A stretch of DNA of 64,000 nt from Bugula neritina (lineage: Eukaryota > Bryozoa > Gymnolaemata > Cheilostomatida > Bugulidae). The notes under the pieces are model-generated. The model worked only from the letters and a program-made list of their open reading frames with translations, was not told where the DNA came from and made no database searches. The stretch is taken from NCBI GenBank assembly GCA_964035545.1, contig OZ037770.1, positions 10,132,973 through 10,196,972 of the forward strand. The letters run 5' to 3'. Below, one piece after another: positions 48,590-60,800 of this stretch (the first letter of the stretch is position 1; each line of letters begins with the position of its first letter). A program made the translations under genes and the position numbers.

Positions 48590-50460
48590 AGATAGAAGCA
48601 AAATATTGCTAGAATATCACCACATTATCACGCTTCTACTCATGCTACTAGTGATACTAGTAACTTCTATACATAATTGTTTTTAACACCAGAGCTATTA
48701 CACCTTCAACAAGAACAGCTTTTGCACAACTGTCCATATAATATGTGGACAGTTGTGCAAGAATTAAATTATTGGATACCCACTATGACTATCAGTGACT
48801 ACACATTTAGCCTTACACTACCATTGACTATGATACTCATTATGACTAGGCTACCACTCTAACTATGTGACAATTAGTTCATTTCAATTGCCAACATATT
48901 TGACCTTTGAGTCAACTTGAAGGCTGGTGTAAAAGCTTACATTAGGCCTACTTAATCTTAATATCAGTATTTTTATCAAAGAATTATACCAACAATAATA
49001 TTGTAGTAATAATACTAATATACTTTAAATTTCATAATCAAAATTAAAAAATATGTTCATTTTCAGAATGACAAAACCTATTATTGTGACTATACTAACA
49101 AGTATCAATTATAATAATAATCACTGAATATCATAATGATAATGCCGATGGTACCAGGAAACCATAATGATTCATGGTATACTAAATAACTAATGCTTGC
49201 CCTTATACTAAGTCTAATACAGTTACTATTACTGTTGGTGCTACGCGATATCAATAATCAATATGAACACAAGTCGTCAAGCGGAATGAATTAGTTTTTG
49301 AAGTAAATATTAATACTAATAGACTATGATTCTTCTGCAACTGGGCCAGAAAAATATCAAGAAGATTAAGTTCAAAGTCAAAAAGTAAATATCAAACCGT
49401 CTAAAGCCGAAGGTAAAGGTTGAAAAGCTAAAGTAAAACTAAAACGGGAAAACTTAAACTAAAAGTAAAAACAAAAGAAAAACTAAAAGCAAAAGGAAAA
49501 AGCTAAGCTTACAGTTTGAGTTACTGAACTGTTTTACACCGTAGGCGTAACACGAACTGTAACTGTAAGTTTAGCCTTTGTCTTTAGTTTTACTTCTACA
49601 GCTACAGTTAGTGTTACACTGTAAGTGTAACACTAACAGTAACTGTAACTGTAAGTTTAGCTTTTGTCTTACGGAGTGAGAGTTACACAGGTTGAGGTTA
49701 CAGTGACTTACAGTTACAGTTAGACTTAGTGTTACACTTACACTAAAACTGATATACAATTACTATTACTATTACTATTAGTATTACTATTAGTATTACT
49801 ATTAGTATAAGTATTAGACATTAGTCATTACTATTACTATTACTATTACTATTAGTATTACTATTACTATTAGTATTACTCTATTAGTATTAGTATTACT
49901 ATTACAAAGCGAACCACAAAACTAATCAACGCTCAATTATATATCACAATTAAATAGTATTATCAATAAGAACAAAAACAACAAAATTATCAATAATAAT
50001 GGTAAATTACACAAGCAGGGTCAAGGTATTAAACTAAAAGTAAACAGTTGATAAATCATAAATGTTTAAACTTAAAGAGAAAGGGGAATATTCTAGCGGA
50101 AACGGAATATAAATATATCACAGCGATTAGTTCTTTAACCTTTTCCGTCCCTATGGAAGCGTCATATCCTTACACAACATGGCCGCACAAGCACTATAGC
50201 CATTGATAACGATACTGATGATAATTTTATGTTCATTAACATGACATTAATTATAATATTACTATTACCTATTACATTTATTATCACAATGCTTATTACT
50301 ATTATTATTGCTAAAACTATTAGTATTACTGTTCTTATTAATGTAGCTATAAGCATAAAGTTATCTTTATAACGAATATCAAAATTCAATATCATAATGA
50401 TAATCATGATATTCAATATGAATATGCTTTTACTTTTAAGTTTTAGTTTTACTTAACAAA
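48590..50460. repeat. Simple-sequence-rich region between BABAM1 and the repeat-protein gene
   Basis: Dominated by ATT/ACT-type trinucleotides (clean array ATTACTATTACTATTAGT at about 49756-49905). There are AACTAAAAGTAAAA purine tracts (49380-49510) and inverted CAGTTACAGTTA/TAACTGTAACTG runs (49550-49745). No coding exon is supported. From 50460 to 51834 the DNA is ordinary AT-rich sequence with nothing I can name; the first exon of the downstream gene probably lies there. Confidence 0.75.
48722..48760. promoter_or_regulatory. Perfect 15 bp inverted repeat upstream of BABAM1
   Basis: TTGCACAACTGTCCA (48722-48736) and TGGACAGTTGTGCAA (48746-48760) are perfect inverted copies around a 9 bp AT spacer, about 285 bp 5' of the BABAM1 start codon. 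It could be a cruciform or dimeric factor site, or a remnant of a foldback element. Confidence 0.35.
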
Positions 50461-51834
50461 CTAACACTGCTGATTACAGTCACAGTGTGGGTGTTGATGT
50501 TGTCGGAACTGTTAAAATTTAGTATGCAGTCAAAAGTACATATTTTTGAAATCTATTGTAGTTTTGGGCTTTATTTTAATGAGGATATCATTACATTTAG
50601 TTTTACTGATCATAAATTTCATAATGATAATGATAATCTGAAACCATCTTGGCTACATGTATTGATAATGGTGCATGATAATTATAATATAGTGTAAATC
50701 AGAGCTGGGTGAAAGTCATTGCTACTCCAGGTGAATGGCTAGGCAATTCAAGTCGAGCTTTTCTAGTCTAAATCAAGACAAGATACAACTTGAGTCGATT
50801 TAAATAAGCTTGAACTTGTTTTTACTTGCACAACCATTTACTATTTACTAAAGGTTGCATACAATTGATCAGTAGCTAAATGCCTTTAGCATTTAACCGA
50901 AAAAATGGTATCTTTTAATATAGCTATGTCCAAAAAACAATAATCAAACTAAAAATAACTTTGGCAGCAATAAATATAATTTTCAAACACCATTGAAAGG
51001 CACTGATGACTTAATTTATTAAAGCTGTTTCAATTAATGTATATTTGATAGCTAAAGTAATTTGAGTTAATCTTCAGTAAAACTGTATTAAACCAATTGT
51101 GTTTTGTAACAGGTTCATTTAAAATTTATACACTGCAAGTCATTTTAGTCTTCAATCAATATAATACTGAAAGAAGCTGTAATACTTGGTAACAAATCAA
51201 AACTGTTTCATGAATGAAATGATACTGAGTCATTTATAAACATAACTATTATTACACAGTAAAAATAAATAGATATATATGTGAACTACTAACTAGGAAT
51301 CCTAAGTTCTCGCCCCAGGAAGTATTTAAATAATTGTGATTTGGATTCAACTCTGATTTTAATTTAATATGTGTAGCATTCTACAATTATTTACATTAAT
51401 TTTTTAAAGTATTTTTTTGTTTTAGGTTAAGCAGTTAAGCAGTTTAATTTATTATAACTTTTAAAAATACAAACTGTAGGAAGGGGAAATGATTTCGAAT
51501 GTCAGGGTCTCAGTCTCTATCTACTACTCACAAAAGTGAAAAGAGCAAAGATCTTAAATGATTTAGCTGATTAGGGTTCCATCATGGTCTAGCATCTGAT
51601 GATATGTTTAGTTTTCACTACATATTTTAAACACACTTGTGCAAAACTGTCGCCGAAAACTACTGATTATATTTGTGTAGGTTTCTATATTCACTGAAAA
51701 AAAAACTGTGACTGCAATTATTTAGAAATAAATGCAAAATTTTCAGTATCCCATTTTCATTAGTTTGGTTTTCCCTAGTATAGAAAATTGCTAATTACAA
51801 ACTATAACATGTATACTACTTTTTTCCTTTCAAG

Positions 51835-54800
51835 TATTGGAACTACAAGCATTCCGTGCTCTAAAATGGCCTCATCAAGGATAACCCTTCAAGGGGAAGC
51901 AAATCTAATTAGAAATCGTGGAACTATGGGATCAATTTTTAATATGGAAGACAATGTATCTAATGGGTGAGTAATCACTTGCACTGATTTATCCTTAACT
52001 TTACCTCAATTTATAGATTTTCATTAGATAGTGCGTCACAGCTGTTTGATTTGTATTGATTCTTTATTGATGATATTGATTATTTTGCATTCACATTAAA
52101 TAGTATCATAATATGTTTTTTATTTTAAATTATTATGTAATGATTTTTTTAAATAGGATCAGTTGTAAAATTAGTGTTTTGCTTGTGCAATATGGCAACA
52201 CTTGAATAAATATCCTAGGTAAGACAAAATAGATTAAACATTGCTGATGATAGATGAATATTATAATAAACTCTCTATTATATGTGGACATTAGATAAAA
52301 TTTATTCTTTTCTCCTAGATTTAACATTATTTTAGTTCCAGCACATTATAACTTGAACATAATTTAAATATCACTCATCTGACTGGTGTTGTATGCAGGT
52401 TTATTATATCTACTTGCTATCATTTGTATTTGATAATTATTTAAGTGTGAAGGTCATTTAAAGTTCATTCTCCGAGTTGTTTACATAATAAATATACCAA
52501 CCAAGGTTGAGAGTTGCTTTTAACAGAAGCAGATTGAACTTGCAGGGATTTATATATTTTAGTAATTGTTTTCTCTTTCTTTGAGCAAATATTGCATACC
52601 AAACACATGCCAAAAGTATATTGTTATTAGTAGATCACAACTTATTTACAGGGCAGATAACTCTTGCATTTGTCTTACTTTGTGTCATATTTTACAGTTT
52701 TTTTATAAACCAGCAACATAATCATGTTAAAGAGCTTACTGTTAGTTAGTAACATGAAATACGATTGGAACTGAAAGCCTTTTCAAAGCTATAGACATCT
52801 GTTCAAGTGCCGAGTCCATTTTCACCATTTTAGATATTTGTCTGCTCGTCCCTGCTCGCGTCTGACTACTCAGTCACATGACAACCAAGTAAGGTCAACT
52901 AAGGGCACAATGGAGAAGTTTTTGAAGGCAGATAATAATGTACACCAGGGCTTTGATAGCACTCCATGCGCTAGAGTGACTAACCAATCAGAGCCCAACT
53001 ACATCAAAGGTCAAGGTAAACTTATTCACGGTTAAAATTTTATCTCTTTGCAATCGGTATAATATAACATACACGGACTAGTCATAGTTATACTAGAATT
53101 ATGTCTAGGTTCATGGATTTATCTTATTATTTTATCGCTACTACTACTAGTCAGTAATTCATTGTTTCAAGAGAGAATTTAAATTTAAAAAATGAGGCAA
53201 CAAGACTACTTTCTGTAATAAAAAACTGTTTTAGGTACCATGGCCAAGTGGTTGAACGTTGAAGAGAACGTTTCATCAGGGTACGAATCTGCTCGTCCCG
53301 CACCAAGAGCCTGTCCATCGGAAACATCTCAAGTTATGAAAGAGAAATCCAAAGGTTGGAACAAACATTAACATAAACATTTTTAAATAAAAAATTTGTT
53401 TTATTCGAAATATTTGTGTTATGCATAACAAAGTAGCCTAAATTAACAAATGAACAATAACAAATTTTTGGTCCCAATTGGGATTGTAATAAAACCCAAA
53501 ATTGAAAGTTAAAATTTAATTGATTATACCAAACATTATTAGTTCATCTTTTGTTTGCTCTCAAAATCTAAGTAAATAATATTATTTTAAGGAGTGACGG
53601 GGGGGGGGGGGGGCGGTGGCGTCACTGACGTTTATCCTTTACAAGAATATTTTGCGCTTATACAATATTCTTACTGGGTTCATGTCATTATAACTATCTT
53701 AGAGAATTTGAATTTTGTTATTGAATAACTTTATACCCGTAAACTTGCAAAAATTTGTAGTAAAAATGACTTAGTATTGTGAAAAGCTGTTTGACTGAAA
53801 AATAATGATGAACTTAAGTTACAAGTTTTTCAGATAAAGTTACATGATAAAACAACTTGTACATTTTGGGTTTAGACATATACTATGTTATTTTGTGATA
53901 TATAGTTAATTATTGGTATTATTGTTTTAAATGTGTGCGGGTGTCTGTGCATGCGTACACACGTGGGGTTTATGTATTTATCTATAAACATATTTGTATT
54001 TTATTGTAAATACAGCTTTTAGAATGATAATTTTGACTAGTTTTTTTAGTATTGACTGAAAACTTTAGTATAAAAAGTCGAATTATTTGATTTTTTATGT
54101 ATTATAAATGTGTACCATAAAATAGAACACGTTTTATGTAGCTAGGGTTTCATTAGTTTTTAAGATTGCTTAATTAGCAAAATGTTATTTCAGATAGAGT
54201 AAATAACTCCAAATCTATTTTTGCAAATACGCTTTCTGCTAGTTTTGCATTATATAGGCCTGTATTTTACCTAAAATTTGCATAGCAAAAGGTTGCTAAG
54301 CTTTTGTATTATTCTCACTAAGCCTAGGGCCACACTGTGCGTATTTTCGCATGCGAAAATTGAAACCACAGGTAGCAAAGGTGTCCACTGTAGAGTCAGT
54401 GACGCGTGATAAATAAAGCTTTCATTTTTAAATCGCACTCGCTTTTAATAAAACACAATTTACTGGAATATAGCACTAAAATAAAAGAATTTAGCTCGCT
54501 AAAAACTACCAGCCAATTAGGTGACGACGACAGAGACGATTCGCACTTGCGTTCAGAATGCTGAGCGACAAGTGCAAATGTTTTCTCAACGCATAAAGTG
54601 GACACCTTTGCTACTCGTGGTTTAAATGTTCGCATGCGAAAATACGCACAGTGTGGCCCTAAGCTAAATCTTGGAATCATTTGAATTGATGCTGTACAAT
54701 GAGCAGACGACTCTCATTAGCATATAATATTTCTACCAGGTGTGATGTCAGAGTACATCGGAACCGACTCTGAATACAGATCTCTAGCAATAGAGAAGAA

Positions 54801-57800
54801 GATCCACCCGAGAGGAGTGCCAAGCACTGCCCTAGCCAATTCAGAACCTCACAAAGGTTAGTTGCAGATCCTAAACCGATGTCAGGGAGGGGGGTGGGGG
54901 GCATTTTATGTGTATTGCAAACTGGACTCATGAGCTATGTGGAGTAACATGAACTTCAGCCCCTTACACTTGAACGCATTAACATATATAATCCATAATG
55001 TCTACCTGTTGAAAACAGATAGTCTGTCTGTTATAAATTAAGTGACAGCTGACAGATAATTAATCACAGATTAAGTAAGACAGCTACCTAGGATTCAGCA
55101 ACCAGACTCTCATACAGTAAGAAGGCGTCGGTGGTGTAAAGGTTAGCATTGTTGCCTTCCAAGCAATAGATCCGGGTTCGATTCCCGGCCGACGCACATT
55201 TTTTCGTTCTGTCAAAGTTTACCATGTAGCTGGAACACTTTGCCAGACCAACAAAATGATTTTTGCTATCACTCAGAGATATTTTATTTAGCATATGAGT
55301 TTGCCCTTAAATTTCCCTATTTTACTTGCTGCAAAATTTTAATCAATTTCCTGGGCCAGCTGAGTGGCTCATGGTGGTGCTGCATGCAGACGAATACAGG
55401 GTTGTGAAACTGGTTAACTAGAATCGTTCTATGCACAGCTTCGAGTCTGAGGTGATAGAGTGCACTAGTTCGAAATTTTCGAGTTTGAAGTTGGGGATTT
55501 AAGTTGGAACTTTGCAACTATGCTCTTGCGAGAAAACCTTTCTGTATAGACCAGCGTTTATGTTATGCAGGCTGCAAAACGTAAATTTTCGAATTTGAAA
55601 GTCAAGTCGAGGAACATCAAAAATAATGCTGAATGTAGAAGAGTGAATTTTAAGAGCTTGAAAAGATTTTTGGGCAAACAATAATATTATGAATGTTGTA
55701 AGCATGCCGTCTGCACTTTGAATCACTGCGTTTCCATGAATCCATACGGATGCTCGTACGGATTACATTGAAGGAAAAGCACACATTCCTATGCAATCCA
55801 TACGAAGTTATCTTCTCTTTGCGATTGTGCTAGCTGAATTATAATGTTAATTAGTATGACCAACTTTGAGTCAGTGTTCATGCCCAATGACAATTTAATT
55901 ACCAATTCTGTCCCGATGTTTTATAGATTAAATTAATTAAATACACAAACTTTCAGTCAATTTATTTTAAATTAAAAAAGCATAAACTAATGAAAGCATA
56001 AAGTATTTTGTGACCGGTAAACTAAGTCAAGAGTAATTTAAATTTTTAAAATGAAAATAGCTGTTAATTTATTTTTAGCTTGGGAATGCTTTGACTTACA
56101 GAAAAATCTTATAAATTTAAGATGATTGATAATTATTTTAAATAATAGCAGCTAAGATAAATAAAATAATTTAAATTATGAGATGAAATATACTTTAGGG
56201 TAGGTTGTAACCTATAATTATTGTTTACATCGAGTAACTATGTAACTAGCCGCCACAATCACTGATCTCTGTCCCCGTCACAATAGTTTTCACTCGATTT
56301 AATCGAAGGACACATTTTCATCATTTACATAATGCGAAGGAAATTTTTCATCAAAGGAGCCGTTCGAATGAATTTTCGGCTCCAGTTTTGCTTCCCTGCA
56401 ACTATTTTCATAGGGCAAATAAAAAAATTCATTCGCATAATGCGATAATGGAAACATAGTGCATGTCAGCTAATGAATTAATTTCTCAGAAATAGTATCA
56501 TGTTGTCACAGCTGACAGGTAATTAATCACAGGTTAGGTTTAACAGCTACCCAATGTGAAATCTGTCAAATTTCTGTTTAATATGAAGGCGTCGGTGGTG
56601 TAAAGGTTAGCATTGTTGCCTTCCAAGCAATAGATCCGGGTTCGATTCCCGGCCGACGCACATTTTTGCATTCTGTCAAAGTTTCCCACTGACAAACTTA
56701 AAGTTTTTCAGAAGAACAAAATAGCTTTTTGCTACAGTTGGTGGTATTTTATGTAGCGTATGGGTTTTCCCTGATATTTGCTAGTTTTACTTGATTTGAA
56801 CATATAAATGTTAATTGGAATGGTACTGCATGCAAACGGATGCAAGATCGTGAAACTTTTTAACTATGGTTTCGCCTTTTAAGCTTTCTGCGGACCAGCT
56901 GAAGCCAGGGGTAGTACAAAACCGAATTCATCTTTTGTTGAACAATGTAAAATTTTAAATTTGAAGATTAAACCATTTAAATATATCAAAAGTAATGCTC
57001 TGTATGTAGAAGTGTGAATTTTAAAAGTTAAAAGAACATTTCTTAGCAAACGATATTTTAGGTGCAGTGGTTGGGGAGGGGTTTCGTGTTTGGAGTTGTA
57101 TTCAGTCACCCCCAACCCTGCGCTGCTTCTAAGGGGATTCGATTTTTTTAAAAGTTGTCAGCATGTTGTCTGCAATTTATATGTCAGCTAATGAGTTAAT
57201 CTCTCAGAAATACTAGTATGTTGTCTCAGCTGACAGATAATTAATCACAGGTTAGGTTTAACAGCTACCCAATGTGAAATCTGTCAAATTTCTGGTTAAT
57301 AAGAAGGCGTCGGTGGTGTAAAGGTTAGCATTGTTGCCTTCCAAGCAATAGATCCGGGTTCGATTCCCGGCCGACGCACATTTTTTGCTTTCTGATAGAA
57401 TTTCTGCTATTTATATACGTTCTAGTACAGTCATCTTACTCCAACATTAACTATTTTTTTCAGGACAATTTGCTTTGGCCTTACTAGTTTTATATTAATG
57501 AGCATCTCGTAGTGCCAGTACTTGCAATCATTTTTTAAACTAAGTTTACTACACTGTCATTTCTAGCGCTAAGAAAATGGAAATTGAACGTTAGTTGGAT
57601 TTTTTCTAACACTAATTATTGTTTTTATATACGTTTTAGTGCTATTTTTTGCGTGACTAAATGTAGTGATACATTGAAAATATCAAAGATGTATTTTGTT
57701 ACAAATTTGGTGCTCAGACCTGCCCCAAGACTTTCTGTTCCATGCCAGTTGGGAACAACTTATGTATATACATTTTGCTTTCATGTATATGTTTGCCAGT

Positions 57801-60800
57801 TCTACTTGCTGCAAGCATATAATGTATGGCACCCAGTCAAATAGGTGAAATAATTATCATGCTACATGACTTGTCTGACGGCTTATGTTGGGGGAGAAGG
57901 AGTTTTCTACTAAACAGACACAAGAGTAGAAAATAAAGTATTGTGTAGCCTCTTTTTTCCAAAAGTGACACTTAAGATTCGTACCCATAGCTCTCTAGAC
58001 TGAAAAAACAGGTGATTTATCAACAGCATCATCATGAATGATGCAAGCTTGTAGTCATGCATAGTAAATCATAATTTCCTTTTTTTGATCAGCTACACAA
58101 CCATTTGCTGTCCATGTGATAAGAGTTGTTGCTGTTGACGATTTATTTGAACAGCTAGATTCTAAAACAGGGGTGTCCAGCCTTTTTCAGAGCAAAGGCC
58201 ACTGAAATGGAATATTTTGGTGGTGAAGGCCACATTGTAAAATTTAGCTTGAGCTGGGGATGTCTCAGTAACAGTATTTTTCAAATTAATTTATCCCAAA
58301 TTTCTATGAATCATTACAAGATGAAGTCCCAATAATTACTGCAGGCTGCATGCTTTTAGTATGTATATAAACAAGATATTTAAAAGGTGGTTTTTCCACT
58401 CTAATTCGTATGTGTGGGCAAAATAATTTTATTTGTTGTGCCTTTGAGGGCCACATGAAATATGTAGGACAGCCCTGTTCTAGAATATCTGTTTCAAAGA
58501 TCAGCAATGTTGCATAGCAACAGCTAAAAGGTAGTTAATCGCAGGTAAAACATCACAGCTACTCAATCTCAAACTTATCCAATGGTCAAAATTCAAGAAG
58601 CGTCGGTGGTGTAAAGGTTAGCATTGTTGCCTTCCAAGCAATAGATCCGGGTTCGATTCCCGGCCGACGCATATTTTTTTTCTATATACCAAAATTGTTC
58701 TCCAGGTTACTGAATACTTGATAATGTTTTAATATATTTATATGCGACCTTGATTTACTTTCAAATGTTTTACAATCATCAATAAGGCTGTAGTGCATGC
58801 GCTTTAATTATACTAATTTGAGACTGATTGTCCAGTAGTAATGTGAGTTATGTAAAGCTTGCAGTAATTAGCAAAATCAGAAAATCTCTGTTATTTTCTG
58901 AAATCACGCTTCACTTTGCAACATCTACTTCATAACTCTATCTGACTCACTGACTCACTGACACTCTTTTTCTTCAGTATAGGAGTCATAAATAACTATA
59001 TTTTAGTGTTGCAAGTTGATTGCTATTGGAAATTCAAAAATTGTATGCTTTTCTCTGTTGTGATCAACGCATCATTGTAAAGCATGCTTTTACTTAACAA
59101 AACTAAAATGTAAATCGTTTTTAATATATAATTTTGCTTTAAGATACAAATAATGAACAAATCTATCTCATATAGTTTTGAATTATTTAAACCATGTTAT
59201 TTATATGTGTTTAAAATAGTAAAATGAAAGCTTAGCTAATTGTGTTTCAATATAATTATATTATAACTATACCACTAGTTAATTCAGCGTATTGTCATCA
59301 TACTGCAGGTAAGAGAATGGAAATGATTCTGCATTCAGCCGAGAAAATGCCGGATTCGCCAAAGCGGTGTGGCCGTACTATTAAACCCGAGACTGAGCAC
59401 ATTGCAGCCCGTCATCAAGGTATTTCTTCAACCACTTTTTTTCATATTATTTTATGTTGTATTGTTTTATATTATGTTATTTTACATTATTTTTTTTTAT
59501 ATCATGTTATTTTATATTATACTATTTTATATTATTTTCTATTTTGTGTTATATTATTTCATATTATATTATTTTATGTTATATGTTTTTTGAAATATTC
59601 TTCTATATATTCTATTTCTATATTCTATTATTTTGTATTATATTCGTTTAAATGTTATGTCACCGAGGCGCAGATATTTTATCATGTTGTATTATTATTG
59701 TTACGTTTCATAGGTATTCATTATTTTAAAAGTCACGTTGACCGAAGTTTTCCAACTCCACAATTTGGAGTTATGCCACTGAAATATTCACCTCATTTCA
59801 GAATATTTTATATATCGTTTCCATGTGATGTAGGAAAGCCAGTGGCTAATTTGATAACCAACTATGGTTGTTTGGGGATGTCAGAACGAGCCCCTAGAGT
59901 CACTGTGTGGGGGGAAGAGAATATGGCTTTGGATCGAGGGGGACGAATGAAAACACTAATTGATGAGCAGCAAAGGTGAGAGAATACAACTCCTGTGATG
60001 TGATATTTTCCTTACTGCACTGCTTTTATTACAGCGTTAGATCTAAGAGCTTACAGTCTGATTTTAGTATATACAGTGCTCCTTCCGTAGCTCATAAATC
60101 CCATAGGTCACAAGAAGGGCTTGGGCCCCGTTTTGTTGCTTATATTTGTATGCATAGGGACAAAATGGTCGACTTTAATGGATCGGTGACGTGAATTAAG
60201 TCTAGTGTTCCACTATGTCACGAATTGAGGTTTCGAGACACGTAGCTTAGTGAGATATAGAAGGAGCACTGTACAGCTTAGTGAGATATGGAGGGAGCAC
60301 TGTATAGCTTAGTGAGATATGGAGGGAGCACTGTATAATAATTGCTAATTCGACGAACTACAGACTTGTACAAGCAACAAGCTCTTTGATAGGCTGATCT
60401 CATTGTATTACTCACAGCTGCCGGCATCAATCTCGCACTAATGTAGTTATGCTGAGAATAATATTTAGATGAACAAAAAATTACCACAAGATATTAGGCG
60501 TCCCAGACTATAGACATTTCACAGATTTTGTAGCTTTTTTGACGATTTTACGTTCTCCATATTTTTATTCATTTCGAATATAAGTAGGCTGTCTATTTCT
60601 AACAGGGCTGTATTATAGCAAATGTATTTGTCTGGTACATATCTTCTGATGAACATGCTTAAGAACTTGCTAGTAGCATTCCTAAGGACATATACTGGTT
60701 CACAACGTAGTGTAGCGAAAATAATATTAGCAAGCAAATATGAAACTTCAAGGAATTTATTACAATTCCTACTATAAATATTAACTTTAATGGTAGTATT

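Noticed and set aside
49380-49910. Inverted CAGTTACAG/CTGTAACTG runs considered as a structured RNA gene
   Set aside because: The pairing comes from low-complexity AACTGT repeats in both orientations with no defined stem boundaries.
54396-54931. Minus-strand frames of 84-94 codons
   Set aside because: They are shadows across the second MITE copy and the opposite strand of a genuine exon (54740-54856).
59242-59979. 245-codon open frame read as a single protein
   Set aside because: It joins two genuine exons (59309-59419 and 59834-59975) through an AT-rich tandem repeat with good donor and acceptor sites. The intronic part is Phe/Tyr/Ile-rich repeat translation.
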